This document shows, one piece after another, positions 7,604-16,508 of a stretch of DNA of 64,000 nucleotides (the stretch's first letter is position 1; every line of letters starts with the position of its first letter). Origin of the DNA: Catenibacillus sp964565805 (GTDB taxonomy: Bacteria; Bacillota; Clostridia; Lachnospirales; Lachnospiraceae); contig CAZMGH010000011.1 of assembly GCA_964565805.1 (NCBI GenBank), positions 7,945-71,944 of the forward strand. Direction: 5' to 3'. A program made the translations under genes and the position numbers. The notes under the pieces were generated by a model. The model was not told the DNA's origin. It saw only the letters and a program-made list of their open reading frames with translations, and made no database searches.

Positions 7604-8112
7604 AAGTCCAGAAGCCCTTTCATAACGTGTACAGTCACCGCGCCCTTTTCCAGATCCACATCCAAGATACACTGAGGGATCGAGGGGAATAAATACGCTT
7701 TGCCGTCATCCCCGTCAATGACATAAACGTCATTGGCCGCCGTCTGCATAACATCCCTGACTGTCCCAAAATGGATGCCCTCATCCGTGATCACTTCCAG
7801 TCCGATGAGATCGGCAATAAAGTTTTCATTTTCTTCCAGGGCTACGGCATTTTCCCGGGTTACTAAAAGATCCTTGCCCCGGTATTTTTCAATATCATTA
7901 ATGTGATCATAGCCTTTAAACTTTAAAATCGCGAACTGTTTAAAGAACTTTACGCTTTCTACTTCCAGCTCCAGCTTTTCCCGGCCTGCATCCAGGATGC
8001 AGTGTTTCAGCTCTTTAAACCGATTTATATCATCTGTCGTAGGAAATACCTTAACCTCTCCACGGATTCCGTGGGTGGAGGCGATGGTTCCCACTCTCAG
8101 CAAATCTACCAT
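7600..8112 (-). CDS. rimM: 16S rRNA processing protein RimM
   Basis: RimM, 170 residues, helps mature the 30S head and binds S19. N-terminal beta-barrel: LRVGTIASTHGIRGEVKVFPTTD; C-terminal PRC-barrel: ENFIADLIGLEVITDEG to YLFPSIPQCILDVDLEKG. AAAGGAG lies 7 bases upstream of the ATG. A perfect hairpin separates it from khpA, and it overlaps trmD by 4 bases. Confidence 0.95.
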   Translation of the reverse strand: MVDLLRVGTIASTHGIRGEVKVFPTTDDINRFKELKHCILDAGREKLELEVESVKFFKQFAILKFKGYDHINDIEKYRGKDLLVTRENAVALEENENFIADLIGLEVITDEGIHFGTVRDVMQTAANDVYVIDGDDGKAYLFPSIPQCILDVDLEKGAVTVHVMKGLLDL

Positions 8113-8138
8113 AGAAATACTCCTTTAACCGGATAAGC

Positions 8139-8175
8139 GAATACCCCTAAAAGCACAGGACTTTTAGGGGTATTC
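8139..8175. other. 15-bp perfect hairpin between khpA and rimM
   Basis: Perfect 15-bp arms (8139-8153 and 8161-8175; GAATACCCCTAAAAG) with a 7-base loop. On the minus strand it is followed by GCTTATCC, not a T-run, so it is more likely an RNA processing or stability element, or a leaky attenuator, than a full terminator. Confidence 0.6.
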
Positions 8176-8203
8176 ACTTACTGTAAAATACCGCAACAAA
8201 CTG

Positions 8204-8431
8204 TTACATAATATCTACAATGACCTTTTTATCGTCTTTGGACGCGGCAGATTTAACCACAGTACGGATCGCTTTTGCGATGCGTCCCTGCTTTCCAATC
8301 ACCCTGCCCATATCTTCCTGAGCCACGGAAAGTTCAAGAATAACGGATTTCTCGTCCTGCTTTTCTGTTACATGGACCTCATCCGGATGATCTACCAGTG
8401 CCTTGGCGATAACCTCGACCAATTCCTTCAT
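8204..8431 (-). CDS. khpA: KH-domain RNA-binding protein KhpA
   Basis: Small KH protein of 75 residues with the GxxG-type loop VIGKQGR. KhpA proteins pair with KhpB (EloR/Jag) and bind RNA. The start MKELVEVI is chosen because it matches the family and has AGGAGGTG-like sequence 6 bases upstream; the frame extends into rpsP without its own ribosome site. Order rpsP-khpA-rimM-trmD is conserved. Confidence 0.93.
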   Translation of the reverse strand: MKELVEVIAKALVDHPDEVHVTEKQDEKSVILELSVAQEDMGRVIGKQGRIAKAIRTVVKSAASKDDKKVIVDIM

Positions 8432-8451
8432 AAGAACACCTCCACAGACAC

Positions 8452-8697
8452 TTATTTTGTAATGCCTGCATTCTTGAATAATCTGGCTACAGTATCTGTC
8501 GGCTGAGCGCCGTTGGAAAGCCATTTCTGAGCCAGCTCGCTGTTCACCTTCACTGTGCTGGGTTCTGTAGACGGATCGTATGTGCCGATCTCTTCAATAA
8601 AACGGCCATCTCTCGGGGATCTGGAATCAGCAACGACAATTCTATAGAAAGGAGCCTTTTTCTGTCCCATTCTCTTTAATCTGATCTTTACTGCCAT
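8452..8697 (-). CDS. rpsP: 30S ribosomal protein S16
   Basis: bS16, 81 residues, full length. Signature VKIRLKRMGQKKAPFYRIVVADSRSPRDGRFIEEIGTYDP. AGGAGGTGAATATAC precedes the ATG. It heads the rpsP-khpA-rimM-trmD block, 93 bases downstream of ffh; that gap holds no gene. Confidence 0.97.
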   Translation of the reverse strand: MAVKIRLKRMGQKKAPFYRIVVADSRSPRDGRFIEEIGTYDPSTEPSTVKVNSELAQKWLSNGAQPTDTVARLFKNAGITK

Positions 8698-8790
8698 GTA
8701 TATTCACCTCCTGAATTTGTTTATCTTCGCTCAGGCTTTCCCTTGGGGGGGAAATGTCCCGGCATCTATCCGCTCTGAAACCAGAGCGTG

Positions 8791-10140
8791 TCAAAAAGGA
8801 AGTCTAAATCTTCCTCTTTTGGCTGCTTTACCTGACATCTGACCAGAAAACTGCTTCATCATCTTTTTCATCTGGTCAAACATCTTCACCAGCTTGTTTA
8901 CCTCGCTAATGTCCACACCGGCGCCTGCGGCAATACGCTTTTTACGGGACGGATTCATCAGGTCCGGATTTGCCCGTTCCTCCGGCGTCATGGACAGGAT
9001 GATCGCTTCTGTGCGCTTCATCTGTGCCTCACTGTCATCTAAAGAAACATTTTTCAGAGCCGCGCTGTTCACTCCCGGAATCATTCCAAGAATATCTCCC
9101 ACACTGCCCATCTTTTTAATCTGATTCATAGAATCCAGGAAATCATCATAACCAAACTCAGCTTTTTTAAGCTTTCGGTTCAGTTCCCTTGCTTTATCCT
9201 GATCAATCTGGGCCTCCGCTTTCTCAATAAGGGTCAGCACATCGCCCATGCCAAGAATCCTTGAGGCCATACGGTCCGGATAAAACTGTTCCAGGTCGGA
9301 AAGCTTTTCACCCATACCTACATAAAGAATAGGCTTTCCGGTCACTGCCTTAATAGAAAGAGCCGCGCCGCCCCGGGTGTCCCCATCCATCTTTGTCAGG
9401 ATCACGCCGTCGATCTCAATACGGTCGTTAAAGGTCTTTGCTACATTGACCGCGTCCTGACCGGTCATGGCGTCTACCACCAAAATGGTCTGGTACACAT
9501 CAACCGCCGCTTTAATATCTTCCAGCTCCTGCATCATGTCCTCATCCACATGAAGACGTCCGGCAGTATCCAGGATCACAACATTAAAGCCGTTGGCCCT
9601 GGCGTGCTCCACTGCGGCTTTGGCAATATTTACCGGGCTGTTTTTATCCCCCATGGAAAATACAGGCACATCCTGTTTTTTACCGTTAATTTCCAGCTGC
9701 TCGATCGCGGCGGGACGGTAAACATCACAGGCGGCGAGAAGCGGCTTTCTGCCCTTTTGCTTCAGCTTTCCGGCGATTTTTGCCGTCGTTGTGGTCTTAC
9801 CGGCGCCCTGAAGGCCTGCCATAAGGATAATCGTGATTTCATTCACCGGCTTAAGGGCAATCTCTTTCGTATCGCTTCCCATAAGGGAAACCATCTCTTC
9901 ATTTACGATCTTGATCACCATCTGGCCCGGAGTCAGGCTGGTCATCACATCCTGGCCAATGGCCCGCTCAGTCACTGTATTAATAAACTGCTTAACGACC
10001 TTAAAGTTTACGTCTGCCTCCAGCAGCGCCATCTTAACTTCCTTAAGCGCGGCCTTAACATCCGCCTCGGTAAGCCTGCCCTTGCTTCTCAGGTTTTTAA
10101 ATACATTCTGAAGTTTTTCAGATAAGCTTTCAAAAGCCAT
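8791..10140 (-). CDS. ffh: signal recognition particle protein Ffh
   Basis: SRP54 GTPase, 449 residues, which binds SRP RNA and signal sequences. NG domain: GLQGAGKTTTTAKIAG (G1), DTAGRLHVDEDMM (G3) and TKMDGDTRGGAALS (G4). The methionine-rich M domain occupies about 300-449 (MGSVGDILGMIPG, MKKMMKQFSGQM). The ATG at 10140 is preferred over an in-frame GTG two codons earlier, because AGGAGG would overlap that GTG but sits 5 bases before the ATG. ylxM is 56 bases upstream. Confidence 0.96.
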   Translation of the reverse strand: MAFESLSEKLQNVFKNLRSKGRLTEADVKAALKEVKMALLEADVNFKVVKQFINTVTERAIGQDVMTSLTPGQMVIKIVNEEMVSLMGSDTKEIALKPVNEITIILMAGLQGAGKTTTTAKIAGKLKQKGRKPLLAACDVYRPAAIEQLEINGKKQDVPVFSMGDKNSPVNIAKAAVEHARANGFNVVILDTAGRLHVDEDMMQELEDIKAAVDVYQTILVVDAMTGQDAVNVAKTFNDRIEIDGVILTKMDGDTRGGAALSIKAVTGKPILYVGMGEKLSDLEQFYPDRMASRILGMGDVLTLIEKAEAQIDQDKARELNRKLKKAEFGYDDFLDSMNQIKKMGSVGDILGMIPGVNSAALKNVSLDDSEAQMKRTEAIILSMTPEERANPDLMNPSRKKRIAAGAGVDISEVNKLVKMFDQMKKMMKQFSGQMSGKAAKRGRFRLPF

Positions 10141-10196
10141 GGGCACCTCCTGATCTGATCAAATCTCAGTCCTCTGATTCTTCCAGAGAACTGCTG

Positions 10197-10562
10197 TTAC
10201 AGTTCCTTAAGGATCTCATGGGAAATCCTGTCAATCTTCTTTGCGTCCTCTGTCAGCTGCTGCCAGTCTGTGTTTTCAGGATCCCCCACCATATGCCGGA
10301 CCGTCCGGCGGATCTCCTCCACCTTTTTCCGGGTGATCAGAAAACGCTCAAGCAAATGGAGCTTTTCCTCGTATCCGGCTAACTGACGGTTGCACCGCCG
10401 TATAATATCATGAACCCCCTGACGGCTGATCTGGCGCGCCTGGGCAATCTCTCCCAGGGACAGATCATTTAAGACAAAATCTTCATAAATCTCTTTCTGA
10501 TGGCTGGTAAGGAGTTCTCCGTAAAAATCATATAACAGAGACTGCTCTAATATTTTATCCAT
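10197..10562 (-). CDS. ylxM: YlxM/UPF0122 helix-turn-helix protein
   Basis: 121-residue sigma-70 region 4-like helix-turn-helix protein (LTSHQKEIYEDFVLNDLSLGEIAQARQISRQGVHDIIRRCNRQL). YlxM modulates the SRP system in Streptococcus mutans; its regulatory targets are poorly known. The start at 10562 fits the family and has AGGTGG upstream. That ribosome site lies in the right arm of a 32-bp palindrome just below the promoter, which would allow autoregulation. Confidence 0.88.
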   Translation of the reverse strand: MDKILEQSLLYDFYGELLTSHQKEIYEDFVLNDLSLGEIAQARQISRQGVHDIIRRCNRQLAGYEEKLHLLERFLITRKKVEEIRRTVRHMVGDPENTDWQQLTEDAKKIDRISHEILKEL

Positions 10563-10569
10563 AAAAGCA

Positions 10570-10601
10570 CCACCTGTCAAGTACCTTTACTTTACAGGTG
10601 G
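10570..10601 (-). promoter_or_regulatory. 32-bp palindrome at the ylxM transcription/translation start
   Basis: Arms CCACCTGT-A-AAGTA and TACTT-G-ACAGGTGG pair in 13 of 14 positions around a 4-base centre. It starts just after the -10 box and covers the ylxM ribosome site GGTGG, so it could be an operator at the start point or an RNA hairpin that hides the ribosome site. Confidence 0.6.
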
Positions 10602-10602
10602 T

Positions 10603-10632
10603 ATTGTAACCTATATATCTATCGGCTGTCAA
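10603..10632 (-). promoter_or_regulatory. promoter for ylxM-ffh
   Basis: Minus strand TTGACA (10627-10632), 18-base spacer, TACAAT (10603-10608), directly after the ilvA stop. It splits the superoperon and gives SRP genes their own transcription start. Confidence 0.7.
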
Positions 10633-10641
10633 GCACTTTTT

Positions 10642-11859
10642 TTAAAAAATTGCCTTCGGCGCTTTTAAAATAGGCCGGTAGCCTTTTTCTTTCAGGGCAT
10701 TAAAAATATTATCCTTATGCTCGTGGCCAAAGGCCTCAATGGTAATGACCAGCTCAACTGCGGCATTTCTGTTGACACTGACAAACTGGTTGTGTTCCAG
10801 GCGGATCACATTGCCCTGAAGCTGGGCGATGACGGAAGCTACATTCACCAACTCGCCCGGCTTATCCGGAAGGAGCACGGACACCGTAAATACACGGCCT
10901 CTTTGGATCAGTCCGTTTTGCACGACAGAGGCGATGGTGATCACGTCAATATTTCCGCCGCTTAAGATGGAAACTACCTTTTTGTTTTTAACATCCAGAT
11001 GCTTTAAGGCAGCCACCGTTAAAAGGCCGGAATTTTCTACGATCATTTTGTGGTTTTCCATCATATCCAGAGACGCGCCTACCAGCTCGTCATCTTCTAC
11101 AGTGATGATCTCGTCAATATTTTTCTGGATATAAGGGAAGATCACATCACCGGGAGTTTTTACTGCCGTACCATCAGCAATGGTGCTGACGCTGGGGAGG
11201 GAAACCACCTTTCCTGCTTCCAGGGATTTTTGCATACAGTTTGCCCCGGCAGGCTCTACGCCAATGACTTTGATCTTAGGATTTAACAGCTTTGCCAAAG
11301 TGGATACGCCGCTGGCCAGTCCGCCGCCGCCAATGGGAACAAGGATATAATCGACGGTAGGCAGTTCCTTAAAGATTTCCATGGCAATGGTTCCCTGTCC
11401 GACAGCCACATCCTCGTCATTAAACGGATGGACAAAGGTATATCCTTCCTCTGCGGCCAGCTTTTCCGCGTAAGCGCAGGCATCGTCATAAACATCACCA
11501 TAAAGGACAACCTCTGCCCCGTAGCTTTTTGTCCGGTTCACTTTGATCAATGGTGTGGTGGTCGGCATAACGATTACTGCCTTTGTCTTCATAAGGGCAG
11601 CGGCATAGGCCACACCCTGGGCGTGGTTTCCGGCGGAGGCTGTGATCAGACCCTTTTCCCGCTCCTCCTCAGATAAGGTGCTGATCTTATAGTAAGCGCC
11701 CCGGATCTTATAGGCGCCGGTATACTGCATATTTTCCGGCTTAAAATAAACTTTATTGCCAGTCTGGGAGGAAAAGTAATCGCTGTACACAAGATTTGTG
11801 GGAAGCGTTACTTTCCGCACCCACTCGCAGGCTTCTTCAAATTTTTCCAGTGTCATCAT
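10642..11859 (-). CDS. ilvA: threonine ammonia-lyase (PLP enzyme with C-terminal ACT domain)
   Basis: Converts L-threonine to 2-oxobutanoate and ammonia. It has 405 residues. The PLP lysine lies in TGAYKIRGAYYKI; SAGNHAQGVAYAA and the phosphate-binding GGGGLASG are present. From about 325 an ACT domain (VSVLLPDKPGELVNVASVIAQLQGNVIRLEH) suggests allosteric control. The length and single ACT domain match the medium-form enzyme, so biosynthetic or catabolic roles are both possible (ilvA or tdcB). It sits between ftsY and ylxM, an unusual place. Confidence 0.9.
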   Translation of the reverse strand: MMTLEKFEEACEWVRKVTLPTNLVYSDYFSSQTGNKVYFKPENMQYTGAYKIRGAYYKISTLSEEEREKGLITASAGNHAQGVAYAAALMKTKAVIVMPTTTPLIKVNRTKSYGAEVVLYGDVYDDACAYAEKLAAEEGYTFVHPFNDEDVAVGQGTIAMEIFKELPTVDYILVPIGGGGLASGVSTLAKLLNPKIKVIGVEPAGANCMQKSLEAGKVVSLPSVSTIADGTAVKTPGDVIFPYIQKNIDEIITVEDDELVGASLDMMENHKMIVENSGLLTVAALKHLDVKNKKVVSILSGGNIDVITIASVVQNGLIQRGRVFTVSVLLPDKPGELVNVASVIAQLQGNVIRLEHNQFVSVNRNAAVELVITIEAFGHEHKDNIFNALKEKGYRPILKAPKAIF

Positions 11860-11887
11860 TTTTATCAGGCTCCTTTATCTATTACTC

Positions 11888-11907
11888 CTGCCGTGTTGCC
11901 AGCGGCA
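11888..11907. other. short hairpin between ftsY and ilvA
   Basis: Six-bp arms CTGCCG and CGGCAG in the 69-base gap, followed on the minus strand by the ilvA ribosome site. There is no T-run; a weak element at best. Confidence 0.3.
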
Positions 11908-11928
11908 GCTTTGTGCTCATACTGTTTT

Positions 11929-12852
11929 TTATGTGAAAAGGGCGTCTACAAACGCGTTGGCATCGAATTTCTGAAGGTCTTCGATCTTTTCGCCAACGCC
12001 GATATATTTTACCGGAACACCCAGCTCCGCCTGAATGGCAATGGCGATGCCCCCTTTGGCTGTGCCGTCCAGCTTTGTCAGTATAATGCCGGTAATATCC
12101 GCCGTTTCCTTAAACTGTCTGGCCTGGGAAAGAGCATTTTGTCCTGTAGTCCCATCAAGGACGATCAGTGTTTCTCTCCTTGCTTCTGGAAATTCCTTAT
12201 CAATGATCCGGTTGATCTTGCGCAGCTCTTCCATCAGATTTTTCTTGTTATGAAGCCGACCTGCCGTATCACATAAAAGAATGTCCGCCTTTCTTGCCTT
12301 TGCGGCGGCAACAGCGTCATAAACCACAGCTGCCGGATCTGAGCCTTCCTGGCCGGAAATCATGTCTACTCCTGCCCGGCTGGCCCATTCCCCTAACTGC
12401 TGGACAGCCGCCGCCCGGAAAGTATCTGCCGCGGCAATAAGCACTTTTTTCCCGGCCTTTTTATACTGTCCTGCCAGCTTTCCTATGGAAGTGGTCTTTC
12501 CCACGCCATTAACGCCGATGACCAGCACCACGCAGGTTTCATTTTCAAAATCATAGGCGCCTTCATCCACAGACATCTGGGACTTAATGGATTCGATCAG
12601 CAGTTCCTTGCACTGAACCGGTTCTTTAATGTGCTGCTCTTTGACCTTTTCCTTCAGGTCGTCAATAATAGACTGGGTGGTATAAACCCCCAGATCTGCC
12701 ATGACCAGCACTTCCTCCAACTCTTCATAAAAATCATCATCAATATGAGAAAAACCGTTAAAAATGTAATCAAAGCCTGCGGCAATGTTTTTCCGCGTTT
12801 TTGTCAGTCCGGCAACAAGCCGACTGAAAAATCCTTTCCTTTCTTCAGACAT
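11929..12852 (-). CDS. ftsY: signal recognition particle receptor FtsY
   Basis: SRP receptor GTPase, 307 residues, which docks SRP-ribosome complexes at the membrane. A short N region precedes the NG domain: GVNGVGKTTSIGKLAGQ (G1), DTAGRLHNKKNLMEEL (G3), TKLDGTAKGG (G4) and GVGEKIEDLQKFDA at the C-terminus. It lacks the long acidic A domain of E. coli. The start MSEERKGFF is chosen by family fit with AAGGAG upstream. smc ends 74 bases before it. Confidence 0.95.
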   Translation of the reverse strand: MSEERKGFFSRLVAGLTKTRKNIAAGFDYIFNGFSHIDDDFYEELEEVLVMADLGVYTTQSIIDDLKEKVKEQHIKEPVQCKELLIESIKSQMSVDEGAYDFENETCVVLVIGVNGVGKTTSIGKLAGQYKKAGKKVLIAAADTFRAAAVQQLGEWASRAGVDMISGQEGSDPAAVVYDAVAAAKARKADILLCDTAGRLHNKKNLMEELRKINRIIDKEFPEARRETLIVLDGTTGQNALSQARQFKETADITGIILTKLDGTAKGGIAIAIQAELGVPVKYIGVGEKIEDLQKFDANAFVDALFT

Positions 12853-12926
12853 AACACACTTTATCTCCTTATTTCTCCTGATTCCGTCAGATCTGCCCAC
12901 AAACCGAGCAGACCGTAAGGTTACTC

Positions 12927-15900
12927 TTAATCATCCAGCTTGCCATCAATCAGACTTACAGAAACCAGCGTGGACACACCCTTTTCCTGCATAGTAATTC
13001 CGTAAAGCACATCGGCCGCATTCATAGTGCCCCGCCGGTGGGTGATAATAATAAACTGGGTGTCCCGGGTTAGATTGTTTAAATACTGGGCGTACCGCTT
13101 CACATTCGCATCGTCCAAGGCTGCCTCGATCTCGTCTAAAAGGCAGAACGGGGACGGCTTAAGCCTTTGGATGGCAAACAGCAGGGCAATGGCTGTAAGA
13201 GCCTTTTCCCCACCGGAAAGCATCATCATATTCTGGAGCTTTTTTCCGGGAGGCGAGGCAATGATCCGGATGCCCGCATATAAAATGTCCTCTCCTTCGA
13301 TCAGCTCCAGGGTACCTTTTCCGCCGCCAAACAGCTCTTTAAATACCCGATCAAAATTCACGGCGATTTCTTTAAACTTTTCAGTAAACTGCTCCCGCAT
13401 CGCCTGATCCAGCGACTGGATGATCCCTGTCAGCTTTCCCTCAGCCTCCACCAGATCATCATGCTGGGTCTTTAACCGCTCGTACCGCTCGCTGACGCTT
13501 TTATATTCGTCAATGGCGTTGACATTGACCGGCCCCAGCTTTTTGATCTGGGTCTTCTGGTCCGCAGCTGCCTTTTTAAGGCCTGCAGGCCCCATGGCCA
13601 GCAACTGGTCATCCTTTAATTCATAGGCGCTGCTTAAGGTTAGCTCATATTCCTGCCACATATAGTCGCTTTGAGCCGTTTTGCTCTCTTCCAGCTTTTC
13701 CTTTTGATGGTTTAACCGAAACTGCTCCTTATCCAAAACCCCAAGGCGGTCTGACAGTTCTTCCCGCTTTGTGAAAAATTCCCGGTGGCCTTTAGAAATC
13801 TCATCCTTCTCCCTCGTAAGGATTTCAAGCATTTCCTGAGCCTTTTGGACCGTCTGATCCAAGCTTTTGATCCGCTCATCCAGGCCATCGGCTGACGCCT
13901 GCCGCTTTTTAAGCTCTGTGCCGCCTTTTTCCATATCCTGGCGCACCCCTTCAATATCCTTTTCCAGATTCTGGATTTCTGTCCGGACACGGCGGATATT
14001 TTCCCCGGCAAAGGAACGGCTCTGGGTCAGCTGGGAAAACTTCAGCCTTAAGGCCGCGTTATCCTCATTAAACTTCTTTTCATTTTCAAGCATTTTATCC
14101 AGCTTTTCATTTAATGAGGCCACCAGCTGTTCTGTAACAATCCGCTTCTTATCGTAATCCGCCTGCTCATTGGCCAGCTTTTCCCGGCTTTGGGAAATGT
14201 CCTGCTCCTGGCGGCTTAATTCCTGATTTTCATCGGTCAGCTGCTGATAAGCAGCTGCTCCCTCATCCCAGGCCGTCTTTGCCTGATTTAAGGTCATGCG
14301 CACCGTATTTTCATTTAAGGACAGTTCCTGAAGACGGCGGGTCACTTGGTCAAGATCTTTGCGCACCGTACTCCGCTCTGTCTGGAGCCGGGCCTGATCC
14401 TCATTGAGCCGGTCGATTTCTTCTTTGATCTTGTCCACAGATTTTGAAAGCTCATCCAGCTCACGGCTCCGCCCCAGGAGATTTCCCGAATTTTTATAGG
14501 CGCCGCCGGACAGTGAACCGCCAGGGCTTAAGGACTCTCCGTCTAATGTTACGATCCTGAGAGAATACTTATACTTTCGGGCCAGAGCCAGAGCGTGGTC
14601 AATGTGATCGACCACAACGATCCGTCCCAAAAGGTAGGCGATCAGCTTTTCATACTTAGACGCCCCGGAAACAAGGCTGCTTCCCAAACCAATGACTCCC
14701 GGCTCATTAAGAACCTGGGGAGAGATCTGACTTCCCCGGATCGTAATGCTTGTCAGCGGCAAAAAGGTGGCCCGGCCGTACCGGTTCGCCTTTAAATAGG
14801 CAATCAGTTCCTTCGCCGTCTGCTCATCTTCTGTAACAATATTTTGGATACTTCCGCCTAAAGCGATTTCAATGGCAGTCTCGTATTTTTTTTCTACTTT
14901 AATAATATCTGCCACAACGCCGATGATCCCAGGACGGGACTTTTTCTGCTCCATGACCCGCCTAATGCTGGAGCCATAGCCTTCATACCGCTCGCTGATA
15001 TTTTTCAGCGCAGCGTACCGAGAATTTACCGCATGAAATTCCTGCTGCTTTTTTCCCGCCTGCTGGCGCACCTGGTCAAGCTTTTCCCCGGTTTCCTCAT
15101 TTCTCTTACTTAAAGAAGCCTTCTGGGCATTGGCCCGCTCCAGCTCCTCCAGCGCCTGGCTCAGTTCCTTCTCATAGCCTTCCACCGCTTCTGTCCGCTG
15201 CGCCTGCTGGCTTTTTAAAATGATCAGCCGCTGATTTAACTCGGCTCTGCGGATATTGATCTGCTCTTCCATGGTGTCGTAACGGCTCATTTTCTCCCGG
15301 ACTGAGGCGGCCTGGTTTAACAGGTCTATAATGGCTGCATTTTTTTCTTCAATTTCCGCCTTTAACCGGGAAGAAGATTCTGTCATCGTCTGAAGGCTTT
15401 CATCCGCCTGGCTTTGCCTGGCATTTAAGCGATTGATCTCCTCCTGGATCTGGCTGCGGGCCGTTTCATACTCCGCAACACTTTCCTTCTTTTTCCGGAT
15501 TTCTTCTGAAAGCTTTTGGATCCGGGCGCCGCCATTTTCCACATTTTGGCGGATGGTATTCATCTGCTCATTTAAAAGCTTGTTCTCTGCCACCAGTTTT
15601 TCCCGGTCCAGCTTTCCATCGCTTAATTCCTGGCGCTTTTTGTCCAGCTTTGCGTCATAGGCCTGGATCTCTCCTTCCAGACGGTCATATTCTTCCCGTG
15701 TCTTGTCTAAGGCGTCCTGAGTCTGAGCCATATCCCCGCTGACAATGGCCAGCTTTTCGTCCACAGACTTTAATTCATCCTTAATGCGTCCATACTCGCT
15801 TATGTATACGTTTACATCTAAAAGCTTTAAGCGCTCCCGCATTTTTAAATATTCCCTGGCTGTATCCGACTGCTTCTTTAAAGGGATCACCTGCTTTTCC

Positions 15901-16493
15901 AGCTCGGATAAAATGTCATTGACTCGGTAAAGGTTCTGCCTTTCTGCCTCCAGGTTTTTTTCCGCGGCTTGCTTGCGCTTTTTAAACTTAACGATCCCGG
16001 CGGCCTCGTCAAACAGCTCCCGCCGTTCCTCCGGCTTTCCGCTTAAGATCTTGTCAATCTGTCCCTGTCCGATAATAGAATAGCCTTCCTTGCCGATACC
16101 AGTGTCAAAGAAAAGCTCCTGCACATCCTTCAGACGGCAGGCGCTGCCATTGATCAGATACTCGCTCTCCCCGGAACGGTACACCCGGCGGGCCACAGTA
16201 ACCTCATCATAATCAATGGCCAGCTTATGGTCCGAATTATCCAGAGTAATGGCCACATAGGCAAAACCAAGGGGTTTCCTGCTCTCAGTACCGGAAAAAA
16301 TAACGTCCTCCATTTTAGAGCCTCGCAGCTGCTTGGCACTCTGCTCACCGAGCACCCACCGCACAGCATCTGCCACATTACTCTTTCCGCTGCCGTTAGG
16401 CCCTACGATCCCGGTAATGCCTTTATGAAATTTAAGGTTGATCTTGTTGGCAAAGGACTTAAAGCCCTGTATTTCAATGTTCTTTAAATACAT
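12927..16493 (-). CDS. smc: chromosome segregation ATPase SMC
   Basis: Full-length condensin subunit of 1188 residues. ATPase head halves: Walker A GPNGSGKSN (about 32-40) at the N-terminus; signature LSGGEKALTAIALLFAIQ and Walker B PFCLLDEIEAALDDAN at the C-terminus. Long coiled coils flank a hinge at about 515-690. SMC dimers load at parS/ori with ScpAB and organise the chromosome. Order rnc-smc-ftsY matches B. subtilis. Confidence 0.97.
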   Translation of the reverse strand: MYLKNIEIQGFKSFANKINLKFHKGITGIVGPNGSGKSNVADAVRWVLGEQSAKQLRGSKMEDVIFSGTESRKPLGFAYVAITLDNSDHKLAIDYDEVTVARRVYRSGESEYLINGSACRLKDVQELFFDTGIGKEGYSIIGQGQIDKILSGKPEERRELFDEAAGIVKFKKRKQAAEKNLEAERQNLYRVNDILSELEKQVIPLKKQSDTAREYLKMRERLKLLDVNVYISEYGRIKDELKSVDEKLAIVSGDMAQTQDALDKTREEYDRLEGEIQAYDAKLDKKRQELSDGKLDREKLVAENKLLNEQMNTIRQNVENGGARIQKLSEEIRKKKESVAEYETARSQIQEEINRLNARQSQADESLQTMTESSSRLKAEIEEKNAAIIDLLNQAASVREKMSRYDTMEEQINIRRAELNQRLIILKSQQAQRTEAVEGYEKELSQALEELERANAQKASLSKRNEETGEKLDQVRQQAGKKQQEFHAVNSRYAALKNISERYEGYGSSIRRVMEQKKSRPGIIGVVADIIKVEKKYETAIEIALGGSIQNIVTEDEQTAKELIAYLKANRYGRATFLPLTSITIRGSQISPQVLNEPGVIGLGSSLVSGASKYEKLIAYLLGRIVVVDHIDHALALARKYKYSLRIVTLDGESLSPGGSLSGGAYKNSGNLLGRSRELDELSKSVDKIKEEIDRLNEDQARLQTERSTVRKDLDQVTRRLQELSLNENTVRMTLNQAKTAWDEGAAAYQQLTDENQELSRQEQDISQSREKLANEQADYDKKRIVTEQLVASLNEKLDKMLENEKKFNEDNAALRLKFSQLTQSRSFAGENIRRVRTEIQNLEKDIEGVRQDMEKGGTELKKRQASADGLDERIKSLDQTVQKAQEMLEILTREKDEISKGHREFFTKREELSDRLGVLDKEQFRLNHQKEKLEESKTAQSDYMWQEYELTLSSAYELKDDQLLAMGPAGLKKAAADQKTQIKKLGPVNVNAIDEYKSVSERYERLKTQHDDLVEAEGKLTGIIQSLDQAMREQFTEKFKEIAVNFDRVFKELFGGGKGTLELIEGEDILYAGIRIIASPPGKKLQNMMMLSGGEKALTAIALLFAIQRLKPSPFCLLDEIEAALDDANVKRYAQYLNNLTRDTQFIIITHRRGTMNAADVLYGITMQEKGVSTLVSVSLIDGKLDD

Positions 16494-16508
16494 GTTCCAC
16501 CAGCTTTT

